NCBI RefSeq assembly: GCF_009176975.1
Contig: NZ_WEZG01000004.1
Span: forward strand, 310,001-374,000
Direction of reading: 5' to 3'
DNA: 64,000 nucleotides
Source: Aureimonas psammosilenae
Lineage (GTDB): Bacteria; Pseudomonadota; Alphaproteobacteria; Rhizobiales; Rhizobiaceae
Positions 1 to 11,422 of this stretch are shown here, piece by piece; the stretch's first letter is position 1; every line of letters starts with the position of its first letter. The notes beneath the pieces were generated by a model. The model ran no database searches and was not told the origin of the DNA. It saw only the letters and a program-made list of their open reading frames with translations. Position numbers and translations under genes: made by a program.

Positions 1-1986
1 CGCGATCGAGCCCCAGTTGAAGACGCCGAGATTGCCCGGATAGATGATCGAGCCCTGTTCGGAGGGCGGCGTGAAGCGGCCCTCGTAGCGATAACCTTTC
101 AGCGCGATGCGGCAGGCAAGCTGGTCGAACATGGTCGCGCCCCACATGTCGCGGCCGGAAAGCGGAGCGGGATCGAAGGAAAGGGCGGATTTCGGCTGCG
201 TCGGGTTGGTATGGTCGCCGCGCGCCGCGCCGCCGGGGGCGGGCACCTCGTCGATGGGCAGAACCGGCTCGCCGGTGCGCCGGTCGAGCACGAAGAGTTC
301 GCCCTGCTTGGTGGGTTGCACCAGGGCCGGAACGCTTTGGCCGTTGATGTCGAGGTCGATCAGGCTCGGCTGGGCGGGAACGTCGTAGTCCCAAAGATCG
401 TGATGCACGGTCTGGAAAACCCAGCGCAGCGCCCCGGTCTGGAGATCGAGCGCGATCACGGAGGAGGAGATGCGTTCCACTTCCGGGGAGCGGTTGCCGC
501 CCCACTGGTCCGGCGGCTGGTTGCCCATGGGCGCGTAAACGAGGCCGAGCGTCTCGTCCACCGCCATGGTGGACCAGGAATTGGGCGAGTTCGGCGTATA
601 GGTTTCCCCTTCCGGCAGGGGCTGCGTGCTGTCGGGCTTGGCGCTGTCGAAGGCCCAGCGCAGCGCCCCCGTCTCGGCGTCGTAGCCGCGAATGACGCCC
701 GACTGCTCCTTCGTGGAAACGTTGTCGAGAACCGTGCCCGCCACCACGATCAGCCCGCGCGCCACCACGGCGGGGGAGGTCGAGTAATAAGCGCCGGGCT
801 TCACGTTCGGCATCTGGCTCCAAAGGTCGATCTGCCCGGTGCCGTTGCCGAAAGCGCGGCAGACATGGCCGGTTTCCGGATCGAGCGCGATCAGGCGGCC
901 GTCCGCCGTCGGCATGAAGAGCTTCGCCGGGCAGGCGGCGGCACTTTCGCCCGTGCTGGCTGCCACCGGCAGGCGCGCATCCTCGGTGCCGGAAGCGGCG
1001 GGCGCCGCCGTTTGGGCGGCGGCCGCGGGCGTTCCGTCCATCAGCGTTGTCGGAGCAGGGGCGGAGGCGCCGGTTTCGGCATCCTGACCGGCGGGGGCAG
1101 GGGGCACGTCATTGGCGGCGACCGCGCCCGTTCCCGCATGATAGGACAGGCCGCGACAGGTGAGGTGCTGCAGCGCGAGTTCGCCGCGTATCTGCGGCTG
1201 GTAGCGCCAGATCTCGCGGCCGGTTTCGGCGTCGAGCGCGATGACGTTCTGGTGCGGCGTGCACAGGAACAGGCGGTCGCCGATCTTCAAGGGCGTCGCC
1301 TCGAAGGTGGTTTCCTCGGGGTCCCCGGGCCCTTTGCGGTCGCCGGTGTTGTAGGTCCAGGCGACTTGGAGGCGCGAAACGTTTTCGGGCGTGATCCCTT
1401 CCAGCGGCGAGAAGCGCTGGCCGAAGCCCGTGCGCCCATAGGCGTGCCATTCGCCCGCCGGGATGGAGGCGGCGTCGGCTGGAATGGCCCCGCCGGCATC
1501 CGCCAGACGGCCCTCGATCCGCGTCGGGTCCTTGAATATGCTGATCCCCGCGACACCGAGCGCGAGGGCGAGCGAGGCGGTGAGAACCAGCCCGCCGCCG
1601 TGGAGGATGCCCGGCACCGTGCGCCGCCGGTCGAGAGCGTCGGCGACGCTCGGGCGGTCGAGCGAGCGCGTGATCCAGGGCAGAAGGAGGAGGGCGCCGA
1701 GCACCATCACCACGTCGCCGCGCGCGGCCAGCGGCCACCAGTCGAGCCCGACTTCCCAAAGCGCCCAGGCGAGGGTGGCCAAAACGAAGATGCCGTAGAC
1801 GACGAGCGCGGCGCCCGACCGCCGGGCGAGAAGAACCGCCGTCACCAGAAAGGCAAGCCCCGCGACGACGTAATAGGGCGTGCCGCCGAGCGCCACCAGC
1901 CAAAGGCCGCCGATGCCGGACGCCAGCCCGCAAAGGGCAAGAAGAACCACAAGCGTCCAAAGGACGATGTTGCGATGGCGCTGCAT
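1..1986 (-). CDS. gcd: Membrane-bound PQQ-dependent glucose dehydrogenase (partial, 3' end outside window)
   Basis: Reading the minus strand from the ATG at 1986 gives an open frame through the window edge, so about 660 N-terminal residues are visible and the C-terminus is missing. The first 150 residues form about five hydrophobic segments (start MQRHRNIVLWTLVVLLAL), as in membrane Gcd. A periplasmic quinoprotein beta-propeller follows, with stretches such as GEWHAYGRTGFGQRFSPL, HHDLWDYDVPAQP and ELFVLDRRTGEPV. Family knowledge: the enzyme oxidises glucose to gluconolactone in the periplasm with PQQ and passes electrons to ubiquinone. A 60-residue Ala/Pro-rich insertion around residues 290-350 is less conserved. 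It diverges from gluconokinase at 2176, consistent with gluconate uptake and phosphorylation. A quinate/shikimate-type dehydrogenase of the same family cannot be excluded. Confidence 0.85.
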   Translation of the reverse strand, partial: MQRHRNIVLWTLVVLLALCGLASGIGGLWLVALGGTPYYVVAGLAFLVTAVLLARRSGAALVVYGIFVLATLAWALWEVGLDWWPLAARGDVVMVLGALLLLPWITRSLDRPSVADALDRRRTVPGILHGGGLVLTASLALALGVAGISIFKDPTRIEGRLADAGGAIPADAASIPAGEWHAYGRTGFGQRFSPLEGITPENVSRLQVAWTYNTGDRKGPGDPEETTFEATPLKIGDRLFLCTPHQNVIALDAETGREIWRYQPQIRGELALQHLTCRGLSYHAGTGAVAANDVPPAPAGQDAETGASAPAPTTLMDGTPAAAAQTAAPAASGTEDARLPVAASTGESAAACPAKLFMPTADGRLIALDPETGHVCRAFGNGTGQIDLWSQMPNVKPGAYYSTSPAVVARGLIVVAGTVLDNVSTKEQSGVIRGYDAETGALRWAFDSAKPDSTQPLPEGETYTPNSPNSWSTMAVDETLGLVYAPMGNQPPDQWGGNRSPEVERISSSVIALDLQTGALRWVFQTVHHDLWDYDVPAQPSLIDLDINGQSVPALVQPTKQGELFVLDRRTGEPVLPIDEVPAPGGAARGDHTNPTQPKSALSFDPAPLSGRDMWGATMFDQLACRIALKGYRYEGRFTPPSEQGSIIYPGNLGVFNWGSIA

Positions 1987-2175
1987 GGGCTCGACTTCCC
2001 TCGAAAGCTCGCGGGCGCATCTCTTTGCAGAAAGCCCCGCACGCCAAGGATGTGGCGGCGCGTTGTCATGGCAAGACCGCCGCTTCGCGGATGGAACGGG
2101 AGGAGCTTTGCCGCCGACCGACTGGACAGGAAGGCCCGCCACCCCATACTGCCGGGCATCCAAGGGAGGAGCGGC

Positions 2176-2727
2176 ATGGCCGAGGACGGGCAGGCGCGAG
2201 CGATCGCGATCGTGGTGATGGGAACCTCGGGGGTCGGCAAGACCACGGCGGCGGAAGGCATCGCAAAGGCGCTTGGCTGGCCGGTGGCCGAGGCCGACGA
2301 GTTCCACCCGCAGGCCAATATCGATAAGATGACCTCCGGCACCCCCTTGAACGACGAGGATCGCTGGCCGTGGCTGCGCGCCATCCGCGACTGGATCGGC
2401 GGGGAAGCGGCAAAGGGCGTCAGCACGGTGGTGACCTGCTCGGCGCTGAAGCGGCGCTACCGCGATCTTCTGCGGGAAGCCGACGCCGATGTGCGCTTCG
2501 TGTTCCTGTCTGCCGACCCCGCGTTGATCGGCCAGCGGATCGGCGGGCGCTCCGGCCATTTCATGCCGCCGGCCCTCCTTGCCTCGCAGCTTGCTGACCT
2601 TGAACCCCTGGAAGCCGACGAGCCGGGCGTGAAGGTGAGCGTGGAGGCCTCGCCCGAAGAGGTGGTGCGTCTCGCCGTCGAGGGTTTGGGGCTGGACCCC
2701 GCCCGCGAAAGGCTAACGAAGCCTTAA
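2176..2727 (+). CDS. gntK: Gluconokinase
   Basis: 183-residue P-loop kinase that phosphorylates D-gluconate to 6-phosphogluconate, feeding the Entner-Doudoroff or pentose phosphate route. Walker A GTSGVGKTT lies at residues 16-24. The GntK signatures EADEFHPQANIDKM, PLNDEDRWPWL and CSALKRRYRDLLR follow in order, then SGHFMPPALLASQL in the lid region. Length is normal for GntK (about 165-185 residues). The start is the ATG at 2176, preceded by GGGAGGAG eight bases upstream; the open frame continues upstream only as antisense of gcd. The divergent neighbour encodes the periplasmic glucose dehydrogenase that makes its substrate, so the two form a plausible functional pair. Confidence 0.93.
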   Translation: MAEDGQARAIAIVVMGTSGVGKTTAAEGIAKALGWPVAEADEFHPQANIDKMTSGTPLNDEDRWPWLRAIRDWIGGEAAKGVSTVVTCSALKRRYRDLLREADADVRFVFLSADPALIGQRIGGRSGHFMPPALLASQLADLEPLEADEPGVKVSVEASPEEVVRLAVEGLGLDPARERLTKP

Positions 2728-2799
2728 GCGGATGGCGCGGATGCGCATGGCTCCCATGCGTCATGCTGCATTGCGGTATAGATCGGGCGAGCCTAGTTT

Positions 2800-2817
2800 T
2801 CTCCTTGAGAAAGGAGA
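2800..2817 (+). promoter_or_regulatory. Hairpin covering the Shine-Dalgarno of the DUF3563 gene
   Basis: TCTCCTT (2800-2806), loop GAGA, AAGGAGA (2811-2817) is a perfect 7-bp stem whose 3' arm is the ribosome binding site AAGGAG of the small gene starting at 2826. Seen directly. A role as translational switch or thermosensor is inference. Confidence 0.5.
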
Positions 2818-2825
2818 CCAAGCCC

Positions 2826-2978
2826 ATGGATTTCAACCGCATCCGCAAGGCATTCCGGCCCGTGCGCTTCGACCCGGCAGAGCGTTACCTGAACGAGGCG
2901 ACATCGCTTCTCGATCTGGAACAGCGCGAACGCGAAATCGCCAAAGGCCGCTTCTCGAGCCGTGGCTCGATCCGCTGA
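2826..2978 (+). CDS. DUF3563 family small protein
   Basis: 50-residue acidic/basic protein starting MDFNRIRKAF. The central motif AERYLNEATSLLDLEQREREI followed by an aromatic-terminated tail (GRF) matches the DUF3563 family, small proteins of about 45-60 residues in proteobacteria with no known function. The start ATG at 2826 has an excellent ribosome binding site (AAGGAG, nine bases upstream), itself buried in a short hairpin. A longer in-frame start at 2763 exists but would cross the binding site. The gene stands alone, followed by a clear intrinsic terminator at 3009-3047. No signal peptide or membrane segment; likely cytoplasmic. Confidence 0.75.
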   Translation: MDFNRIRKAFRPVRFDPAERYLNEATSLLDLEQREREIAKGRFSSRGSIR

Positions 2979-3008
2979 TCACGGTCGAACGATCATCATT
3001 CCCCAGCG

Positions 3009-3047
3009 CGGCCGGTCTCCTTTGAACGGGAGGTCGGCCGTTTTCTT
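3009..3047 (+). terminator. Rho-independent terminator after DUF3563 gene
   Basis: A 12-bp stem (CGGCCGGTCTCC with GGAGGTCGGCCG, two G-U pairs) closes an 8-base loop and is followed by TTTTCTT. Strong intrinsic terminator separating the DUF3563 gene from rho. Confidence 0.85.
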
Positions 3048-3056
3048 GCGCCGATC

Positions 3057-3085
3057 TTGCGTCGGCCGACGCCCTCCGCTATAGG
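3057..3085 (+). promoter_or_regulatory. Candidate sigma-70 promoter of rho
   Basis: TTGCGT (3057-3062), 17-base spacer, TATAGG (3080-3085). This predicts a transcript start near 3092 and a leader of about 160 bases before the rho ATG. Long leaders are known from rho autoregulation in enterobacteria; here that role is inference. Confidence 0.4.
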
Positions 3086-3251
3086 ATGCCCACGCCCGCC
3101 GCAGCCCTTTCGCGGCGATGCGTGCTTTCCCCGCCTTTCTGCCTCGTTTGCTTCGACGCAACCGGCATATCCCGCCCTTTTCCTTCTCGCGTGTTCCCGC
3201 CGCAGGCTGTTTCAGCCGCCGAACGCCCGAGGACCATTTCCGAGACCATCC

Positions 3252-4517
<1,266 letters not shown>

Positions 4518-4524
4518 CGATGCG

Positions 4525-4551
4525 GGGCCGGACGCGAAAGCGGACCGGCCC
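4525..4551. terminator. GC-rich hairpin after rho, possible terminator
   Basis: GGGCCGG (4525-4531) pairs with CCGGCCC (4545-4551) seven bases after the rho stop codon. There is no T-tract, because the repeat element at 4552 begins immediately. It may still serve as a 3' end structure. Confidence 0.35.
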
Positions 4552-4713
4552 TAGAGCATCGTCCTCGAAACCAAACGCTCCTGCCGGGTCCATTCGGTCC
4601 AATCTCGTCGGCCTCGGTCTGCGGCCGTAGCCCGCTACGACCTTGCCCGCGCCCTCGATCTTGAACCGAATGCCCTCCGGCAGGATGCGTCCGGTTTCAA
4701 GGACGATGCTCTA
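4552..4713. repeat. Palindromic intergenic element, copy A
   Basis: 162-bp element bounded by 21-base inverted repeats (left arm begins TAGAGCATCGTCC, right arm ends GGACGATGCTCTA; 20 of 21 positions match). A central region, CGGCCGTAGCCCGCTACGACC, forms an inner stem. It shares ends and core with the elements at 47584 and 49929, so this is a dispersed family of non-coding palindromes like the intergenic mosaic elements of rhizobia. It fills most of the gap between rho and the DUF255 gene. Confidence 0.8.
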
Positions 4714-4716
4714 TTT

Positions 4717-6738
<2,022 letters not shown>

Positions 6739-6820
6739 GGACTGTCCTTCGCGCGAAGCGTTGTTCCCCTTGTGCGCGATGGGCTAGGAGGAACCTCATC
6801 TCAACCGGAAGGGAAAGCTT

Positions 6821-8140
6821 TTGGTTTCAGCCGCGAACAACACGATCGCCGCGCTTTCCTCAGGCGCCTTACCGGCGGGCATCGCGGTCCTGCGCGTCAG
6901 CGGGCCGGCGACGAGGCTGGCGCTCGAAGCTCTGGCGGGCGGCGTTCCCGAACCTCGACGCGCGAGCCTTCGCACCATTCGGAATGGCAAAGGCGAGGAG
7001 ATCGACCGGGGGCTCGTTCTGTTCTTTGCCGGTCCCCATTCCGTTTCGGGCGAGGACCTCGCCGAATTTCACCTTCATGGCGGTCGGGCGGTGGTCGCCG
7101 CCGCGCTTGAGGCTCTGACGGCACTGCCGGGCATCCGGCTGGCGGAAGCCGGCGAGTTCACCCGCCGCGCTTTTCTGAACGGGCGGATCGATCTCACCGA
7201 AGCCGAAGGCCTCGCCGATCTTTTGGCGGCGGAAACGGAAAGCCAGCGGCGGCAGGCCTTGGCGCAAGCCGGCGGTGCGCTTCGCGCGCTCTATGAGGGC
7301 TGGGCGAACCGTCTCCTTCGCGCCCGCGCGCTTCTGGAAGCGAGCTTCGACTTTTCCGACGAGGGCGATGTTTCGGAGAACGTCGCCGGCCCCGTCGCGG
7401 ACCTCGTCGGCAAGCTCATCGCAGAGATGGCAGCGCATCTCGACGGGGCACGGGGCGGCGAGATCTTGCGGCACGGCTTTCGCGTCGCCATCGTCGGCGC
7501 GCCGAACGCCGGCAAGTCGACGCTGTTGAACGCGCTGGCCGATCGGGACGCCGCCATCGTCACCGATATCCCCGGCACGACGCGCGACGTGATCGAGGTG
7601 GTGCTGGACCTTCGCGGCGTGCCGGTGCGCTTGTTCGACACGGCGGGACTGCGCGACACGGAAGACACTGTCGAGCGGATCGGCATTTCGCGGGCGCGCG
7701 AAGCGATGAACTCGGCCGATCTCGTTCTGGCGCTCGAAGCGCCCGATGCGCCGCTGCCGACGGAACTCATCGAGGCGGAAGATGCCCGGCCCATCTTGCG
7801 CCTTCGCACCAAGAGCGACGCCTCGCCCGCCTCCCCCGATGCCTTCGCTTTATCGGCCCGAACGGGGCAGGGGATGGAGGAACTGGTGAACCGCATCGCC
7901 GCGCTGGCGAGCGACGCCGCCCCGGACCCCGGCCGCCTCGTCCCTGCCCGCACCCGCCATCGTGAGGCGGTCGCCGCCGCGCTGGCGATCCTCACCGAGT
8001 TTCAAGCCGGCGACAGGCCCGCCGAGATCGGCAGCGAGTTCCTGCGCCTTGCCGGCGACGAACTCGGCCGCCTGACGGGGCGAACCGGCGTCGAGGATTT
8101 GCTGGGCGTCGTGTTTTCCGAGTTTTGCATCGGGAAATGA
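6821..8140 (+). CDS. mnmE: tRNA uridine-5-carboxymethylaminomethyl modification GTPase MnmE
   Basis: 439-residue GTPase that with MnmG installs the 5-carboxymethylaminomethyl group on U34 of certain tRNAs. The N-terminal tetrahydrofolate-binding domain starts NTIAALSSGALPAGIAVLRVSG. The inserted G domain shows GAPNAGKSTLLNAL near residue 226, DIPGTTRD and FDTAGL. The protein ends with the hallmark FCIGK, whose cysteine is needed for activity. The first codon appears to be TTG at 6821, preceded by GGAAGGGAAAG; no suitable ATG lies nearby. A degenerate parS-like sequence overlaps the stop codon. mnmG follows about 0.7 kb downstream, separated by an opposite-strand Uma2 gene. Confidence 0.97.
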   Translation: MVSAANNTIAALSSGALPAGIAVLRVSGPATRLALEALAGGVPEPRRASLRTIRNGKGEEIDRGLVLFFAGPHSVSGEDLAEFHLHGGRAVVAAALEALTALPGIRLAEAGEFTRRAFLNGRIDLTEAEGLADLLAAETESQRRQALAQAGGALRALYEGWANRLLRARALLEASFDFSDEGDVSENVAGPVADLVGKLIAEMAAHLDGARGGEILRHGFRVAIVGAPNAGKSTLLNALADRDAAIVTDIPGTTRDVIEVVLDLRGVPVRLFDTAGLRDTEDTVERIGISRAREAMNSADLVLALEAPDAPLPTELIEAEDARPILRLRTKSDASPASPDAFALSARTGQGMEELVNRIAALASDAAPDPGRLVPARTRHREAVAAALAILTEFQAGDRPAEIGSEFLRLAGDELGRLTGRTGVEDLLGVVFSEFCIGK

Positions 8141-8153
8141 CACACGTGAAACA
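8138..8153. promoter_or_regulatory. parS: Degenerate parS-like site
   Basis: TGACACACGTGAAACA matches 13 of 16 positions of the consensus TGTTTCACGTGAAACA; the right half is perfect. It overlaps the mnmE stop codon, 2.6 kb from a near-perfect site in rsmG. ParB binding here is uncertain. Confidence 0.35.
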
Positions 8154-8156
8154 CTG

Positions 8157-8732
8157 TTAGGTTTCCAGCACGACTCCTTCGTAGCATTCCGAAAGAGCCA
8201 ACGAGACGCCGATCCCGTCCAGATCGAGAACGGCGTCCAATCCCTTCAAGACCTCGTTGCGCCATCCACCATCGGTTCCTTTCTGCCAATGGATCGCTTC
8301 CGCCCGGTTCGGCTCCATGAAGACGAGATGGCGAAGGCTTGTCACACCCTGATACTCGTCGAGTTTCGTCAGAAGGTCGATGGTTCTGGTCGATGGAGAA
8401 AACACTTCGAAGACGACGACCGGTTTTGCGGCTTTTCGATCATTCGGATCGCGGGGTCCGCAGTCCACCCCGACATCCGGGCGTCTGATCCGGTCGGGCA
8501 GAGTTTGGATGCTGCCATCCGCGGTAAACGGGCGGCAACCGCTGCCGCGCAGTTTGGTGCCCAGCGAGATGATGATATTGACCACGACATCGTCGTGTCC
8601 GTTCAATGCTCCCGTCATCATCCGATGCGGTTGCGGAAAGCCGTCAACGAGTTCGTAGCGTTCTTCCTGGGTTTCCTGCCAAGCGAAGAATTCCTCGACG
8701 GTCCATTGGGGTCTGCTCGTCAGAGCGCTCAT
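8157..8732 (-). CDS. Uma2 family (DUF820) nuclease-fold protein
   Basis: 191-residue protein of the Uma2/DUF820 family, a PD-(D/E)XK nuclease fold. Visible signatures: WTVEEFFAWQETQEERYELVDG at the N-terminus, RRPDVGVDCG containing the catalytic-type Asp, FEVFSPSTRTIDLLTKLDEY with the E-x-[KS]-like segment, and a tail ending in an acidic strand. These proteins are common in cyanobacteria and alphaproteobacteria and their function is unproven. It sits on the opposite strand between mnmE and mnmG, which usually lie close together, so it is probably an acquired single gene. A second, diverged Uma2 paralogue lies at 40126. Confidence 0.85.
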   Translation of the reverse strand: MSALTSRPQWTVEEFFAWQETQEERYELVDGFPQPHRMMTGALNGHDDVVVNIIISLGTKLRGSGCRPFTADGSIQTLPDRIRRPDVGVDCGPRDPNDRKAAKPVVVFEVFSPSTRTIDLLTKLDEYQGVTSLRHLVFMEPNRAEAIHWQKGTDGGWRNEVLKGLDAVLDLDGIGVSLALSECYEGVVLET

Positions 8733-8833
8733 CGGCCAATCTCCATACGCCTTCAGGATAGATCAAATCGTTCGCGCGTGCAGCACCATCGCTTTCCATT
8801 GACACGCCCTTCGCTTCGCGGCTTATCCCCTTC

Positions 8834-10708
8834 ATGGACAAGTTCGATGCATCCTTCGACGTCGTCGTGATCGGCGGCGGGCATGCCGGTTGCGAGGCGG
8901 CGAGCGCGGCGGCCAGAACCGGCGCTGCGACCGCGCTTCTGACGCACCGCTTCGCCACCGTCGGCGAGATGAGCTGCAACCCAGCGATCGGCGGGATCGG
9001 CAAGGGTCATCTCGTGCGCGAGGTGGATGCGCTCGGCGGTTTGATGGGGCGCGTGGCCGACAAGGCCGGCATCCAGTTCCGCCTCCTCAACCGGCGCAAG
9101 GGTCCCGCCGTTCGCGGACCCCGGACGCAGGCCGACCGCAAGCTCTACCGCACCGCCATGCAGGCGGCGATCGCCGGTCACGCCAACCTGACTGTGGTGG
9201 AGGGCGACGCCTTCGATCTCATCCGCGACGGGGAAGGCGCCATTGCCGGCGTTTCGTTGAAGGACGGGCGGCGCGTCGCCGCGCACACGGTGGTGGTCAC
9301 CACCGGCACCTTCCTGTCCGGCCTCATCCATATCGGCGACCGCCGCATTCCGGCGGGGCGGATGGGCGAGGACCCCTCGCTCGGCCTGTCCGGCACCTTC
9401 CGCCGCCTGGGGCTCACCCTTGGGCGTTTGAAGACAGGCACCCCCGCCCGGCTCGACGGCCGCACGATCGACTGGGCCGGTCTCGACAAGCAAAGCCCCG
9501 ACGACGAGCCCACTCCCTTCTCGTTCCTGACGACGCGCATCGACACGCCCCAGATCGACTGCGGCATCACGCGCACCACGTCCGAGACGCACCGCATCAT
9601 TCAGGACAACTTGTCCCGTTCGGCGCTTTATTCCGGCCAGATCGAGGGCGTCGGGCCGCGTTATTGCCCATCGATCGAGGACAAGATCGTCAAGTTCGGC
9701 GAGCGCGACGGCCACCAGATCTTCCTCGAACCCGAGGGCCTCGACGACGACACGGTTTACCCGAACGGCCTGTCCACCTCGCTGCCCGAAGACGTGCAGA
9801 ACGCGTTTCTTCGCTCCATTCCGGGGCTCGAAAAGGTGTCGGTCCTGAAACCCGGCTATGCGATCGAATACGACCATGTCGATCCGCGCGAGCTCCACGC
9901 GACGTTGGAAACGAGACGGCAGAAGGGCCTTTTTCTCGCCGGCCAGATCAACGGCACGACGGGCTACGAGGAAGCCGCCGCGCAAGGCCTTTGGGCGGGG
10001 CTCAACGCCGCGCGCCGGGCCGGCGGGCTGGAGCCCGAAACGCTGTCGCGCGGCGAGGCCTATATCGGCGTGATGCTGGACGACCTGACGCGGCGGGGCG
10101 TGTCCGAGCCCTATCGCATGTTCACGAGCCGCGCCGAGTTCCGCCTCAGCCTTCGCGCTGACAATGCCGACCGCCGCCTGACGCCGCTGGGGATCAGTCT
10201 CGGCCTCGTGGACGGCGAACGCCATGCCGTGTTCAGTGCCAGCGAAGCGGCTTTGAATGACGCGCGCCGACAGCTCGAAGGTTTGAGCCTGTCGCCGTCG
10301 CGGGCCTCCAGCTATGGGCTTCAACTCAACCAGGACGGCCGCCCCCGCTCCGCCTGGACGCTTCTGTCGCAGCCCGATATCGACCTCGCGCGCCTTACGG
10401 CCATCTGGCCGGAACTCGGCGCCATCCCGCCCAAGGTCGCGGAGCGGGTGGAGATCGAGGCGTCCTACGACGTTTATCTTGACCGCCAGCGGTCCGATCA
10501 GGCGCGGTTGAAGCGCGACGAGGCGGTGGCGATCCGGGTGGATCTCGACTTCGCCGGTTTGGCGGGCCTGTCCAACGAGTTGAAGCAGAAGCTCGCGCTT
10601 CACCGCCCGAAGACTCTTGCCGAGGCCGAACGCATCGACGGCATGACGCCGGCGGCGCTCGCCCTCGTGCTGCTCGCGCTTCGCCGCGCCACACGCGATG
10701 CGGCCTGA
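8834..10708 (+). CDS. mnmG: tRNA uridine-5-carboxymethylaminomethyl modification enzyme MnmG
   Basis: 624-residue FAD-dependent partner of MnmE in wobble-uridine modification. The FAD-binding dinucleotide motif [13 protein letters not shown] lies at residues 10-22. MnmG signatures follow: [55 protein letters not shown]-like C-terminal region, and the helical tail [32 protein letters not shown] (written here in parts). Length is normal. The coding start [16 protein letters not shown] at 8834 is typical. The rsmG start codon lies two bases after its stop (or overlaps it), so the two genes are probably co-transcribed. Confidence 0.98.
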   Translation: MDKFDASFDVVVIGGGHAGCEAASAAARTGAATALLTHRFATVGEMSCNPAIGGIGKGHLVREVDALGGLMGRVADKAGIQFRLLNRRKGPAVRGPRTQADRKLYRTAMQAAIAGHANLTVVEGDAFDLIRDGEGAIAGVSLKDGRRVAAHTVVVTTGTFLSGLIHIGDRRIPAGRMGEDPSLGLSGTFRRLGLTLGRLKTGTPARLDGRTIDWAGLDKQSPDDEPTPFSFLTTRIDTPQIDCGITRTTSETHRIIQDNLSRSALYSGQIEGVGPRYCPSIEDKIVKFGERDGHQIFLEPEGLDDDTVYPNGLSTSLPEDVQNAFLRSIPGLEKVSVLKPGYAIEYDHVDPRELHATLETRRQKGLFLAGQINGTTGYEEAAAQGLWAGLNAARRAGGLEPETLSRGEAYIGVMLDDLTRRGVSEPYRMFTSRAEFRLSLRADNADRRLTPLGISLGLVDGERHAVFSASEAALNDARRQLEGLSLSPSRASSYGLQLNQDGRPRSAWTLLSQPDIDLARLTAIWPELGAIPPKVAERVEIEASYDVYLDRQRSDQARLKRDEAVAIRVDLDFAGLAGLSNELKQKLALHRPKTLAEAERIDGMTPAALALVLLALRRATRDAA

Positions 10709-10709
10709 C

Positions 10710-11345
10710 ATGAGCATGGTGGAAGAGCGGCGGGCGGTTCTGGCACGCGCCGATGTTTCACGTGAAACGGCGGACCGGCTCGACCGCTATGTCGCGCTGC
10801 TGGAACAATGGCAGGCCAAGACCAACCTCGTCGCCGAGGCGACCTTGCCGCATGTCTGGTCGCGCCACATCGCCGACTCGCTCCAGTTCCAGCCCTTGTT
10901 TCCCGAAGCCCGGCGCTGGGTCGATATCGGCTCGGGGGGAGGCTTTCCGGGCCTCGTTTCGGCGATCCTGCTCGCGGGTCGGGACGGCGCGGATGTTTCC
11001 TTGATCGAGAGCAACGCCAAGAAATGCGCCTTTCTGCGGACCGTGGCGCGGGAACTCCGCCTGCCGGTCACCGTGCATATGAAGCGGATCGAGGACTGCG
11101 CCGACGTCATGGCTCAGGCGGAGGCGGTCAGCGCCCGCGCGCTGGCTTCGCTCGACCTTCTTTGCGGCATGGTCTCAAGGAGGATTTCGCCACAGGTCCC
11201 CTGCTTTTTCGCCAAGGGCCGGAACCATGGTGAAGAAATCGTTGACGCCTCGGCGCATTGGCGGTTCACAGTGACCTCCCATGCCTCGCAGGTCGAGGAC
11301 GGTGCCGCGGTGCTCGAACTTCGCGATATCGCTCCCCGATCCTAG
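10710..11345 (+). CDS. rsmG: 16S rRNA (guanine527-N7)-methyltransferase RsmG
   Basis: 211-residue SAM-dependent methyltransferase acting on G527 of 16S rRNA. The SAM-binding motif WVDIGSGGGFPGLVSAIL is near residue 68, followed by LIESNAKKCAFLRTVARELRL and a conserved SARALASLDLL. The start is ambiguous: ATG at 10710 lies just after the mnmG stop, while ATG at 10698 overlaps mnmG by 11 bases; neither has a clear ribosome binding site, suggesting translational coupling. Residues DVSRET near the N-terminus are encoded by an embedded parS site, a known feature of this gene. mnmG, rsmG, parA and parB lie in one direction with short gaps. Confidence 0.95.
   Translation: MSMVEERRAVLARADVSRETADRLDRYVALLEQWQAKTNLVAEATLPHVWSRHIADSLQFQPLFPEARRWVDIGSGGGFPGLVSAILLAGRDGADVSLIESNAKKCAFLRTVARELRLPVTVHMKRIEDCADVMAQAEAVSARALASLDLLCGMVSRRISPQVPCFFAKGRNHGEEIVDASAHWRFTVTSHASQVEDGAAVLELRDIAPRS
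10754..10769. promoter_or_regulatory. parS: parS centromere site inside rsmG
   Basis: TGTTTCACGTGAAACG matches 15 of 16 positions of the ParB-binding consensus. It lies 0.7 kb upstream of parA and 1.5 kb upstream of parB. Site identity rests on the conserved bacterial parS sequence. Confidence 0.9.
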
Positions 11346-11422
11346 CGACACATGATCCAGTTGAAGCCTCGGCTCGCCTTTCGGGCCCGATGGCTTTCGG
11401 CAGGCGCCGGAAGGAACAGGAA

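Noticed and set aside
211-2175. Long plus-strand open frame continuing upstream of gntK
   Set aside because: It is antisense of the Gcd gene; the real kinase begins at the ATG at 2176 with its own ribosome binding site, and the upstream translation has no recognisable domain.
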